A stretch of 64,000 bases of DNA from Streptomyces albiflavescens (GTDB taxonomy: Bacteria > Actinomycetota > Actinomycetes > Streptomycetales > Streptomycetaceae). The stretch is taken from contig NZ_BMMM01000003.1 of assembly GCF_014645835.1 (NCBI RefSeq), forward strand, positions 62,001 to 126,000, written 5' to 3'. How positions within the stretch are numbered: position 1 is the first letter of the stretch; each line of letters opens with the position of its first letter. Shown piece after piece: positions 17,901 to 25,439 of this stretch. The translations under genes were made by a program, and so were the position numbers. The notes beneath the pieces are model-generated. The model saw nothing but the letters and a program-made list of their open reading frames with translations. It searched no databases and had not been told where the DNA came from.

Positions 17901-18026
17901 GGCCCATGCCGTGCCTCCCGTGCCGATCCCCCCGGCCATCGCCACGGCTCCGGCGCCCAGCGCGGTGGTGAGCACCGTTCTGCGCCGGACGTTGCCTGTT
18001 CCTTCGTTGTGCGTCGCCTCGTGCAC
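14874..18026 (-). CDS. secreted GH78 alpha-L-rhamnosidase
   Basis: 1050 aa. It has a twin-arginine signal (NVRRRTVLTTALGAGAVAMA, cleavage after AWA-APA near residue 43). An N-terminal Ig-like domain (LRGLTVEHRTNPLGVDADEP) and beta-domains with carbohydrate-binding character (about 180-400) precede the (alpha/alpha)6 barrel. DCPQRDERQGWTGD contains the expected general acid Glu596, and EMNSFNHYAYGAV supplies the conserved base region; a C-terminal beta-sandwich follows. It releases terminal L-rhamnose from glycosides or polysaccharides outside the cell. Two LacI-type sites lie in its promoter region, placing it in the rhamnose regulon. Its end overlaps lutC by 28 bp. Confidence 0.93.
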   Translation of the reverse strand: MHEATHNEGTGNVRRRTVLTTALGAGAVAMAGGIGTGGTAWAAPASDRTSLRGLTVEHRTNPLGVDADEPRFGWRMASSARGRRQTAYQILVATAPERLTRARADVWNSGRVESPDSVAVRYGGKRLRASTLYFWTVTAWDENGRAVTGAPPAHFETGLRSTDGVSGWDGATWISMAGKAPNSAGAPLLRRQTAIEGRVREARLYISALGVYDAYVNGHRVSVPQGEGSTYELLTPGWSNYDTTVNYMTYDVTELVARERRVTLAAVLGNGWYNSRISEAATGIPGLDDSKYYAKDGNPLALKAKLLIRYADGTSQTVVTEPGAGWRATDAGPYREDDIYDGQTYDARKELPGWSASGFDDSDWAEVAEDGFSAKFPDAKLVAYPGETARLMEQWDRRPESVTVYNQVAGQSTSPNGKGHIVADPRRSVTDRKKAAKAVVTLRTGDTAVFDLGQNMVGVPRYTLEGPAGAEVVFRFGEMLNDDSEGADGPKGSVYLANLRTAKATSTYTLKGAEHGETHQDSLTFYGFRYVQVTIATPDTTVSVSGVTGKVATSAIRDIGTVTTDNALVNLLFSNVRWGQRGNYLWVPTDCPQRDERQGWTGDTQVFCNTGLYNGDAVNFLSHFQDTLIESQKTYGLDGAQFTCIAPGSRFAFPAPESGWSDVGVILPWTLWQMSGDTTVIDRSWAAMAKYIDWIHAKSGDSYAGQGSVFGDWLAFQNTSSQLMSDVYYGHSTRLMADMARATRRDTEARAYDELFANIKRKFVAKYLGTDSSGKLVLRSSLGKASEMGGAAPTEDNSQTALLWALKLGLYDTQVQRRELLRLLAENIGNDAAYKSAHPDSARVQYAQNTLSVGFLGVNVLAPVLTDEGRDDLAYKLLHQDELPSWLFSVRNGATTVWERWNSYSKADGFGPVEMNSFNHYAYGAVVEWMYEGVAGISKDPAHPGFKHFLLQPRVDPTGKITQVAGSHESPYGEIVSEWEVSQSRTLTYRAVVPANSTATLRIPTTDPSTVRDGRTPLAQAPGVEYLGFENGVASYRLPSGVYEVASALG

Positions 18027-18059
18027 GCCGTCATCCCTTCGGCTTCGGAGGAAGCGAGT

Positions 18060-18071
18060 TGTAACGTTTCA
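18060..18071. promoter_or_regulatory. LacI-type operator upstream of the rhamnosidase
   Basis: TGTAACGTTTCA, 34 bp before the GH78 start. It matches TGAAACGTTTCA at 11 of 12 positions and belongs to the same set as the operators at 6634 and 6798. Confidence 0.55.
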
Positions 18072-18213
18072 GTTGGACTGGCTGCGAAGGTAGTTGCGAC
18101 TGAGGCGCATGTCCACCACTCCAACAACGCGACTATCAGACAGAATCCAACAGAGCTGACCGCCGAGCGGTAGCCGTCGAGCAACCGAGACCTGCAGGCT
18201 CTTCCGGCCGAAT

Positions 18214-18225
18214 TGAAACTTTTCA
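18214..18225. promoter_or_regulatory. second LacI-type operator between rhamnosidase and betaine ATPase genes
   Basis: TGAAACTTTTCA with perfect TGAAA/TTTCA arms, extended to TTGAAACTTTTCAA (18213-18226). It lies about 190 bp before the GH78 start. Paired with 18060-18071 it could allow looping, or it could serve the divergent gene at 18303. Confidence 0.6.
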
Positions 18226-18302
18226 AAAGCGGAACTTGCAGTTCATGCACAGGGGGACGCGGCTGGTGAGCGGGCATCGGGCGGCCCGGCTAGCGTGAGG
18301 GA

Positions 18303-19457
18303 ATGATCCGGTTCGAGCAGGTCACCAAGCGCTACCCGGACGGCACGACCGCCGTGGACGGCCTCTCCTTCGAGGTCGCCGAGGGCGAACTCGTCACGCT
18401 CGTCGGCCCGTCGGGCTGCGGCAAGACGACGACCATGATGATGGTGAACCGGCTGATCGAACCGACGTCGGGCCGGATCCTCGTGAACGGCGAGGACGTC
18501 GCCACGGTCGACCCCGTGCTGCTGCGACGGCGCATCGGATACGTCATCCAGCAGGTCGGGCTGTTCCCGCACCGCACAGTGCTCGACAACACGGCGACCG
18601 TACCGACGCTGGTCGGCTGGAAGAAGGCGAAGGCACGGGCGCGCGCCGCCGAGCTCCTCGATCTGGTGGGTCTGGACCCGAAGACGTACGGACCGCGCTA
18701 CCCGGAGCAGCTTTCGGGCGGTCAGCGCCAGCGGGTCGGCGTGGCGCGGGCGCTGGCCGCCGACCCGCCCGTGCTGCTGATGGACGAGCCGTTCGGAGCC
18801 GTCGACCCGGTGGTGCGGGAACAGTTGCAGGACGAGTTCCTGCGGATGCAGGAGGCCGTGCGCAAGACAGTGCTGCTGGTCACGCACGACATCGAGGAGG
18901 CAGTGCGGCTCGGCGACCGGATCGCCGTGTACGGGCAGGGGCGCATCGAGCAGTTCGACACGCCCGGGGCGGTCCTCGGCACGCCCGCCACGCCGTACGT
19001 CGCCGAGTTCGTGGGCGCCGACCGCGGTCTGAAGCGGCTGTCCGTCACCGAGATCGAGGCCGACGATCTGGAGCAGCCGCCGATCGCGCGCCTGGACGAG
19101 CCGGCCGCGCAGGCCGCCGCGTGGCTGGACGCCGAGGGTGCCCGCTGGGCCGTCGTACTCGACGCCGCCGGCGATCTGCACGGGTGGGTCGGCGTCGACG
19201 AACTCGCGGCGGGCGGTACGGTCGGCGACCTCGCCCACCGCATGAACTCCTGGGTCCCGGTGGGCGCCCCGCTGAAGCAGGCGTTCGGTGTGATGCTCCA
19301 GCACGACGCGGGCTGGGTCGCCGTGCTGGAGGGGCCGCGTTTCCTCGGCGTACTGACCCCGGCGAAGCTGCACGAGGCGCTGCGGCGGTCGGTCGACGCG
19401 GATGCCCGCGGCGTGTCGCGGGGTCAGGTGGACTTCGACTCGGTGGCGGACGCCTGA
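18303..19457 (+). CDS. betaine/choline-type ABC transporter ATP-binding protein
   Basis: 384 aa, ATG at 18303. Walker A GPSGCGKTT at 35-43, Q-loop IQQVGLFPH, signature QLSGGQRQRVGVARAL, Walker B LLMDEPFGAVD. The C-terminal 130 residues form the accessory, CBS-like region of OpuA/OpuC/ProV ATPases (VGVDELAAGGTVGDLAHRM). It would energise uptake of glycine betaine, choline or related osmolytes. In relatives the permeases and binding protein follow directly; here none do, and a matching set lies at 35599-37879 on the opposite strand. Its 3' end overlaps the convergent gene by 34 bp. Confidence 0.88.
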   Translation: MIRFEQVTKRYPDGTTAVDGLSFEVAEGELVTLVGPSGCGKTTTMMMVNRLIEPTSGRILVNGEDVATVDPVLLRRRIGYVIQQVGLFPHRTVLDNTATVPTLVGWKKAKARARAAELLDLVGLDPKTYGPRYPEQLSGGQRQRVGVARALAADPPVLLMDEPFGAVDPVVREQLQDEFLRMQEAVRKTVLLVTHDIEEAVRLGDRIAVYGQGRIEQFDTPGAVLGTPATPYVAEFVGADRGLKRLSVTEIEADDLEQPPIARLDEPAAQAAAWLDAEGARWAVVLDAAGDLHGWVGVDELAAGGTVGDLAHRMNSWVPVGAPLKQAFGVMLQHDAGWVAVLEGPRFLGVLTPAKLHEALRRSVDADARGVSRGQVDFDSVADA

Positions 19458-20380
19458 ACCGTGGACCGGGTGGTGCGCTCCTGCCTGTTCGAACGGTCGA
19501 GGAGTCCGAAGGCCCAGCGTTCGTTGAAGCCCGCCAGGAAGCCGACGGCGCACCAGAATCCCCAGAAGGTGGTGCTCTGTCCGTCCCCGTTGTCCGCGCA
19601 GATCTGTGCGGGCGAGGCGGGCATGTCGAACAGCTTGATGAAACCGGCGTTGAGCAGGAAGTAGACGGCCAGCGCCAGGATCCAGCCGACGAAGACCCGG
19701 TAGACGCCTTCGTGGCGCATCCCGCGGGCCATCTGGCCGGGCGCGACAGCACCCCGGTCACCATTGGTCCTTCGGCGCGTCAGCTCCTCCCCGCTGTTGC
19801 GCAGCCGCACGAGGACGCTGAGCACCGCGCCGAACGCCCCCACTCCCCCGCACACGAAGGCCCCCGTCAGACTCCAGCGGTCGCTGCAGCCCACCTCGAC
19901 CCGTAGCAGGTCGAGCAGCCCCGCGGCTCCCACCAGCAGGGGCACGATCAGCAGTACGACGCTGATGAGCGCGCCCAGACTGAGCCCCACGTTGATGCCC
20001 CTGCTGACCGCCAGCGCGCAGTCCTGGTCGATGCGCGCCCGCAGACCGGAGATCTCCTTGCCGAGATAGTCGGCGAGGTGACGGTTGGGCTCCGTGCCGG
20101 TCAGCCGCGCGTCCCGCAGGACGTTGCTCAGCACGCATCCCACGGTGATCCTGAGCGACTCTCTGGTCTGCGACTCGAAGGCCCGCTGAGACTCTCCGTA
20201 GAGCAGCTGAAGCTGCACCTGCTGCTTGGAATAGACGAGTTCGAACCGCTCGTACGCCTTCTCGCAGCCGGGCTCGACGAGATTCGCCAGCCCGTCGGCC
20301 TTGGTGTCGGTGCGCGCCCCCAGGACCGCTTCACGTAATGCCTGCCGCCATGTCCGGCGGAATCCCCCGTAATCCCCCAT
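19424..20380 (-). CDS. unrecognised four-helix membrane protein, last gene of an accessory cassette
   Basis: 318 aa, no family recognised. Residues 1-125 are soluble and charged with helical character (YSKQQVQLQLLYGESQRAFE). Four hydrophobic segments follow, near 132-155 (ALISVVLLIVPLLVGAAG), 170-195, 235-258 (FVGWILALAVYFLLNAG) and 280-300 (FWGFWCAVGFLAGFNERWAF). The FLAGFNERWA ending recalls a motif in several bacterial membrane proteins. The last eleven or so residues are read from the antisense of the betaine ATPase gene, so the original C-terminus may have been replaced at a rearrangement junction. It follows the lipoprotein gene by 171 bp. Confidence 0.7.
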   Translation of the reverse strand: MGDYGGFRRTWRQALREAVLGARTDTKADGLANLVEPGCEKAYERFELVYSKQQVQLQLLYGESQRAFESQTRESLRITVGCVLSNVLRDARLTGTEPNRHLADYLGKEISGLRARIDQDCALAVSRGINVGLSLGALISVVLLIVPLLVGAAGLLDLLRVEVGCSDRWSLTGAFVCGGVGAFGAVLSVLVRLRNSGEELTRRRTNGDRGAVAPGQMARGMRHEGVYRVFVGWILALAVYFLLNAGFIKLFDMPASPAQICADNGDGQSTTFWGFWCAVGFLAGFNERWAFGLLDRSNRQERTTRSTVQASATESKST

Positions 20381-20551
20381 GCAGAACGTGTACCGGCACC
20401 CGTCCCACCCGGGAAGTGGTCCGACCGCACCAGTACGGTCACCGACGTCACGGAGCCGTCACCTCGGGCTCCGGCCATCATGACCGCGGCGCGGCGCCGT
20501 CAGCAATCGCTTCACACGACAAGCTTGTCCTCCTCGACGCGGCTATTGAAC

Positions 20552-21454
20552 TCAGACCGGCCACGTGACGCAGGCGCGGACTTCAGGGACGGACAGGCAG
20601 TAAGAGTCCTTGCCTGCCGGGGGTTCCACGCTCACGACGCGGAACACATCTTGGGGAATGCTGAAGACGGCGACCCGGGAACGCGGCATGACCACTTCTC
20701 CGACCTTCCGCTCCAGCACCGCGCGCTCGAGGCCCACGCGGTAGAGCCCGATCGGGACGCGTGCGCCGACCGGATATCCGTAGACCGCCATCCGGCGGCT
20801 GTGCTCCCAGCCGTCCAGGGGCTCCGCCCCCTGGTTCCAGCGCAGCGGTACCTCGTACGTGGTCTTCACGTCACCGGAGCTCGCCGCCAGGGTCAGCCGA
20901 CCGGACAGGGCGATTGCCTTACGGGCAGGATCGGATGGGAGAAACGTCCACCCTCCGCTCTGCAGCAGACCGTCGCCGATGTCCTGGACTTCCAACTCAC
21001 GGTCATTGAAGAGTTCGTTCTGTGAGGACTCCTCGGCGGTCAAGGTGGCTACGCGTTTCACAGGAGTGGTGTAAGTGCGTCCTCCTGCCTTCACTGTGAC
21101 CGTGATCGGCTTGTTCTTGGGGAACCCGTACAGACACAGGAACGTCTGCTGTCCCAGGCGTACCACCACCTCATCGCTGCTGGACGACACCCAGGCCAGG
21201 GGACGGTCGACGCGATGGCCTTGCTTGATCAGGCTCAGCTCGTCGTGACAATCGACGGGGCCGATACTGTACATCGCCATCTCGAACTGCTGAGCCAGCA
21301 GCAGGTCCCGGGCGGAAGAACTCGGTGTCCCGGCGCGTGTCGAGGCCATGAGGGGCCTCCCTGTAGGGCGTGCCGCTGGGGTCTCGCTTCCCGCCTCGCA
21401 GCCGAGGGCAAGGAGGCACACCCCGGCCAGCCACAGATACAGTCGCCCGTTCAC
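20552..21454 (-). CDS. unrecognised lipoprotein
   Basis: 300 aa. GTG at 21454 has AAGGGA just upstream and lies 13 bp after the preceding gene. The N-terminus is a lipoprotein signal (LWLAGVCLLALGC, Cys19 in LALGC). The mature part looks like mixed beta structure: VVVRLGQQTFLCLYGFP, ITVTVKAGGRTYTTPV, a central GGWTFLPSD, and a C-terminal pair of cysteines (SYCLSVPEVRACVTW) that may form a disulfide. No enzyme motif was seen. Probably surface-exposed, and co-expressed with the TPR-like membrane protein upstream. Confidence 0.75.
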   Translation of the reverse strand: MNGRLYLWLAGVCLLALGCEAGSETPAARPTGRPLMASTRAGTPSSSARDLLLAQQFEMAMYSIGPVDCHDELSLIKQGHRVDRPLAWVSSSSDEVVVRLGQQTFLCLYGFPKNKPITVTVKAGGRTYTTPVKRVATLTAEESSQNELFNDRELEVQDIGDGLLQSGGWTFLPSDPARKAIALSGRLTLAASSGDVKTTYEVPLRWNQGAEPLDGWEHSRRMAVYGYPVGARVPIGLYRVGLERAVLERKVGEVVMPRSRVAVFSIPQDVFRVVSVEPPAGKDSYCLSVPEVRACVTWPV

Positions 21455-21467
21455 TGTCCCTTACCTC

Positions 21468-23114
21468 TCATCGCACCGCGCCGCAGCGCTCTTCGGCCTG
21501 TCGCAGCTCCGCGGCGAAGGCTTGCTCGATCTGGCGGCGGAGCTTGGTGCTCGCCCTGCCGGCCTGTTCCGCCGCGGCCAGCTGATTCAAGGCGTCCTGC
21601 TGGGCCGTGCGGCCGGTTTCCAGGTCGCAGCGGGCCAGACTCCAGGACGCCAGAAGGCCGTGCCAGACGGCCCGTTGGACCAGATCCTGTCCGTGCGCGA
21701 TGGCGGCTCGGATGTGCTTGATGGCCGCCGCGAGATCGCCTCTGCCGTACGCGTGGATGGCGGCGATCGACTCCGCGAACGCGTGGAGTGCGGCAGAGCC
21801 GGTGGTGTCCGGGGCCGCGCGGACGGTCGCCACGGCCCGTTCCACCGTGCCGTCGTCCGTCACCAGCCCTGCGGTGATGCGGCACTGCTCGACCTGCGCG
21901 AGGTTCACCGTGGCCTTGAGCTGCCCGAGTTCGGTGAGCTCACGGTCCTTGGCCAGGGCCCCCAGGGCCTGCGAGATCTGTGCGAGTTCCCCGCTACGGA
22001 CGGTCCCGGGCTTGCAGTTGTGCGCGGGACCCAAGGCCCGGCGATAGGCGTTGCCCTGCAGACCGAGCGCGGCGCGCCGTCCGGCTGGGGAGTCCTCGCT
22101 GATGGCGAGGTAGTCTGCGCGGGCTTCCTCCAGCAGCGCCTGCCGGGCGGGGCCGGTTTCTCCGAGCGCCTGGTCTTCAGCGGCATGGCCATGGAACAGC
22201 CGGACCAGATCGGGCGGCACAAAGTCGTCTGTGCCACCCTGCCGCTTCGGACCGAGCAGGCCCTTGAGGATCCGGGCGGCCTCCGCAGGACTGCCGTTGC
22301 GCCAGGTGTCCAGCGCGTCCACGAACTCCGCGAGTGTGCCGATCCGCCGCGTCAGCTCCGCGCTCAGCTCAGCCCGTCCTCGCGCCGACTCCCAGCCGCG
22401 CGCCATGAGAATCGGTCCGCTGAGAAACCAGCCCACGAGTTCGGGCGAGTCGGGGATCTGGTCGGCCCTGACGTAGACGGCCGGACGCAGTGTGGTCTGG
22501 CCGGCCGGGTCGGTACTGACCAGACCGGCCACAACAATCTCGGCGTTGGACTCGTCGGCGAACCTCGCGGTCTTCCCCTCCAGCCTGCTGCGGTGGGTCC
22601 CCTGGAGCTCGGCGAGCGGCAGCGACACCTCATCGGCGTAGCTGCGGACGGCGGTCGCCGTGGGAATCCGGCCCGCCATGGCATGAGCAAAGTCGGCCGC
22701 AACATCGGTCAGTACCCGCTTGTCCTGCCGCCCGTCGTGCCCAGCGAAACCGACCACGGCCACGTCACGTGCCCCACTCATCCGGGCGAGCGGGGGCGGC
22801 GGGGGACGGAACGCGAAGAGCACCGCCACGCTGCCGACAAAGAGGCCTCCGGCTGCCAGCCACACCAGGATTCGTGAACGTCGTGAACGCTGTCCGAACT
22901 TCTCCCCCACCACGACGCGTACCGCCACCACATACCCGGCCAGCGCGGCGAGAACCGCAAGGATGAGCGGTACCAGGGAGAGAGCGGAGCCGAGCTTCTC
23001 CACCACAAGCAGCGCACAGGGCATGCACGCCGCGAACACGCCGAGCAGCGACCACAGCCACAGGGAGACACCGCTCTCGCCATCCGCGGAGTCATCCTGC
23101 GAGTGATCTGGCAT
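21468..23114 (-). CDS. unrecognised membrane protein with TPR-like helical C-terminus
   Basis: 548 aa from ATG 23114 (AGGAGG only 3 nt upstream; a GTG at 23126 would add four residues). Three N-terminal membrane segments (LWLWSLLGVFAACMPC, VPLILAVLAALAGYVVAV, ILVWLAAGGLFVGSVAVLF) precede a soluble domain beginning RDVAVVGFAGHDG, which resembles the Rossmann-like N-domain of TolB/FlgO-type proteins. From about residue 330 the sequence is helical and repetitive (HGHAAEDQALGETGPARQA, AIHAYGRGDLAAAIKHIRAA), consistent with degenerate TPRs. First gene of the leftward three-gene cassette. Function unknown; a scaffold or sensor is a guess. Confidence 0.72.
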   Translation of the reverse strand: MPDHSQDDSADGESGVSLWLWSLLGVFAACMPCALLVVEKLGSALSLVPLILAVLAALAGYVVAVRVVVGEKFGQRSRRSRILVWLAAGGLFVGSVAVLFAFRPPPPPLARMSGARDVAVVGFAGHDGRQDKRVLTDVAADFAHAMAGRIPTATAVRSYADEVSLPLAELQGTHRSRLEGKTARFADESNAEIVVAGLVSTDPAGQTTLRPAVYVRADQIPDSPELVGWFLSGPILMARGWESARGRAELSAELTRRIGTLAEFVDALDTWRNGSPAEAARILKGLLGPKRQGGTDDFVPPDLVRLFHGHAAEDQALGETGPARQALLEEARADYLAISEDSPAGRRAALGLQGNAYRRALGPAHNCKPGTVRSGELAQISQALGALAKDRELTELGQLKATVNLAQVEQCRITAGLVTDDGTVERAVATVRAAPDTTGSAALHAFAESIAAIHAYGRGDLAAAIKHIRAAIAHGQDLVQRAVWHGLLASWSLARCDLETGRTAQQDALNQLAAAEQAGRASTKLRRQIEQAFAAELRQAEERCGAVR

Positions 23115-23659
23115 ACGCCTCCTCACCTCGTCGGCTCACCGGCGCAACTCTGTGCCGACCAGCACGGTAGGGCTGCCGAACTACGTCAGCTATCAACGCC
23201 ACCCTCGATACCAATTTTTCTGCTCTGATTTCCCCGGATCAGGGGCAGGAGAGGCATGACTGGCGTTGTCAGTCGGCCGTTCCTACAGGTGTCCGGACGA
23301 GTCTGTGGATCGTGAGCGACGGATTGCGGGCACTGTTTGAGCCGCTTGTGCCACGTGACCTCAGCAGTCGCCGGGGCCCCCGACGCGCTCAAGCACCACC
23401 AGGAGCGGGAGCCAGCCGGGCTGCCGACCATCTGACGGTGTGCCGGCGGAACGCGTCAATGGCATCTGGCGCCGCCTGTGCCTGGACCCCTTGCGTACTC
23501 GCCCCTCCAACCCGGCGAGGACGTCGCTGGGGACACAGCCTGCGGCCTGCGACCCAACCCGCTCTGCCAGTCAACGTGATCAACTGTCAGGACCCTTGGC
23601 AGAACCGGGCGTTCCGCCAATCATGTTGCTAGCGGAAGGCAGTTGCGCGAGGGGGCGGC
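23115..23659. other. 545-bp divergent intergenic region
   Basis: It separates the leftward cassette from the rightward peptidase-like gene. It contains a locally AT-rich patch (about 23195-23235), which could hold promoters. Short open frames exist on both strands but none has a ribosome site or recognisable product. Confidence 0.5.
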
Positions 23660-25150
23660 ATGGACAGCACGCTCGTGGCTGCGGTGATCAGCGCGTTGGG
23701 GGCAGCGGCCGCCACTGCAGGCGGCGCAGTGCTGCGCACCCGCGCCAGCGCCCGCACAGCTGCCAGGCTGATCTATGCCGAGCTGACCAAGAACAGTGCA
23801 GCGGTCAAGTACTTCCGACACACAGGCAGCTGGGTAGCCCCCGCACTCTCCCGGGCGGCATGGGAGGAATACGGCGTTACCATCGCCCGTCGGCGAAGCA
23901 GCGCATCCTTCGAATTGGTCCACCGCGGGTATGACGCACTGGAGATCGTCCCGGCCCTGGCAGAAGGATCACTGAGCGGCGTACGTGTGCCGCTCCTTGA
24001 GGACGCCGTGAAGGAGTTGAAGGACGCGATCACGGAGCTCGGCAAGATTGCACACATTTCTTCCGAGCAGGTGGAAAAAACGCTCGCGCCGTTTGACGGA
24101 TCCGAAGCGCCAACGGCGGAATCGCGTCCCGAATTCCCCGCCCTCAGTGCCGGCACAACGTCCCTGATTCTGCTCGATCGGCTGACGGCGATACGAGCGT
24201 TGCCGCTCCCCACACCACTTTCGGACATCCCGGTGGCTCTGCTCGAAAGGCTCGTCAGTGAGCGACTCGACGCAGAGCAACCAGAGGCCGAGCACATCGT
24301 GTACGACGCCGGACAGCAAGAGAGCGTTGAGCGGCTGACTCCACTGCGTTGGGATGGGAAGCCGCCAACCGGGGACCCGGCCGTCGATGAGGCGTACGAG
24401 GGACTGGTGGCCGTTACGACCTTCGGGCGCGAGGTACTCGGGCGGGAGCCACTGGCCGAGCGGCCACTGATCGCATTCGTGCATTACGGCACCAACTTCA
24501 ACAACGCCCTATGGGACGGATACCAACTGGTGCTCGGGGACGGAGACGGTGAAGTCTTCAACCGGTTCAGCCAATGCCTTGACGTGATTGGAGGGGAGAT
24601 TTGGCACGGAGTTCCAGAGATGCTGCACAACTTCGACTGGGAGGGCGAGCATGGGGCACTACACGCCTCGCTGTGCGATGTCTTCGGTCAACTGATCAAG
24701 CAGTACACCCTTGGCCAAAGCGTGGAGGAGGCCGACTGGCTGCTCGGTTCCGGACTCCTGGCATCGGGCATCAACGGCCTGGCCTTGCGCTCGATGAAGG
24801 ATCCGGGCGCTGCCTACAACGACCGCATCCTCGGCGAGGACCCACAGCCCGCTCACATGGACAACTACGTCCACACCAGCCGGGATAAAGGAGGCGTCCA
24901 TATCAACAACGGCATCCCCAACCGCGCCTTCTACCTAGTCGCCGAACGTCTGGGCGGCAAGGCCTGGGAGAGAGCGGGACGGATCTGGTGGGACGCCCTC
25001 ACGGGTGACGGAATGCGCAGGGGGCTGCTCTTCGCCGATTGGGCACACCTGACCGCCGAATCCGCCCGCACCCGCTATGGCCGACACAGCATCGAGCATG
25101 AAGCGGTACTCGCCGCTTGGAACGACGTCGGAGTGCCCGCAAGTAACTAG
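23660..25150 (+). CDS. membrane-anchored M4 (thermolysin)-family pseudopeptidase
   Basis: 496 aa, ATG at 23660. A hydrophobic N-terminus (VAAVISALGAAAATAGGAVL) is followed by a basic segment and a helical region (ARLIYAELTKNSAAV) to about residue 135, then a linker. From about 225 to the end it follows the M4 catalytic domain: NNALWDGYQLVLGDGDG, LDVIGGEIWHGV, GALHASLCDVFGQ, and GGVHINNGIPNRAFYLVA. The zinc motif HExxH is GEIWH (312-316), and the third ligand Glu, 20 residues after the second His, is Ala336. His414 of the GGVHIN motif remains. With two of three zinc ligands gone, proteolysis is unlikely and binding or regulation is more probable. Codon use is less GC-biased than its neighbours, suggesting transfer. 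Confidence 0.8.
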   Translation: MDSTLVAAVISALGAAAATAGGAVLRTRASARTAARLIYAELTKNSAAVKYFRHTGSWVAPALSRAAWEEYGVTIARRRSSASFELVHRGYDALEIVPALAEGSLSGVRVPLLEDAVKELKDAITELGKIAHISSEQVEKTLAPFDGSEAPTAESRPEFPALSAGTTSLILLDRLTAIRALPLPTPLSDIPVALLERLVSERLDAEQPEAEHIVYDAGQQESVERLTPLRWDGKPPTGDPAVDEAYEGLVAVTTFGREVLGREPLAERPLIAFVHYGTNFNNALWDGYQLVLGDGDGEVFNRFSQCLDVIGGEIWHGVPEMLHNFDWEGEHGALHASLCDVFGQLIKQYTLGQSVEEADWLLGSGLLASGINGLALRSMKDPGAAYNDRILGEDPQPAHMDNYVHTSRDKGGVHINNGIPNRAFYLVAERLGGKAWERAGRIWWDALTGDGMRRGLLFADWAHLTAESARTRYGRHSIEHEAVLAAWNDVGVPASN

Positions 25151-25303
25151 ACCCAGATCAGAGCTGGATTCAGCTGGGTAGCCACCATCCGGGTAACCCG
25201 CGCCCTCGGCCCTGACCACCCCGATACCCTCCTCATCCGCCGTGACCTGGCAGACATTCTTCGTGACCAGGGCCGCCACGACGAAGCCGACCGCGTCGGC
25301 TGA
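25151..25303 (+). pseudogene. C-terminal remnant of a TPR protein
   Basis: The frame read from 25151 to the TGA at 25301-25303 contains LGPDHPDTLLIRRDLADILR then DQGRHDEADRV, the repeat of NB-ARC/kinesin-light-chain-like tetratricopeptide proteins common in Streptomyces. It begins immediately after the pseudopeptidase stop with no start codon or ribosome site. This is the tail of a deleted gene. Confidence 0.55.
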
Positions 25304-25439
25304 CCCAGTCTCCGTCGGGTGCTCGCACAGCTTGAAGAAAGATCGATGATGACGGTGACGAACGTGTCCCCGCGGCGGGTGTGGCGCCACGCATGCTCAT
25401 CCACGCCTAAGAAGTCATCTCATTTGGTCGAATAGGCTG

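Noticed and set aside
23115..23659. Possible transposase tail in the gap before the pseudopeptidase
   Set aside because: A few residues on the plus strand vaguely recall IS630 proteins but no catalytic motif or inverted repeat supports it.
25184..25404. Continuous minus-strand ORF beginning DEHAWRHTRRGD as an independent small gene
   Set aside because: Its first 20 codons are the interrupted ISL3 transposase and the remainder is antisense to the TPR remnant, so it is not one gene.
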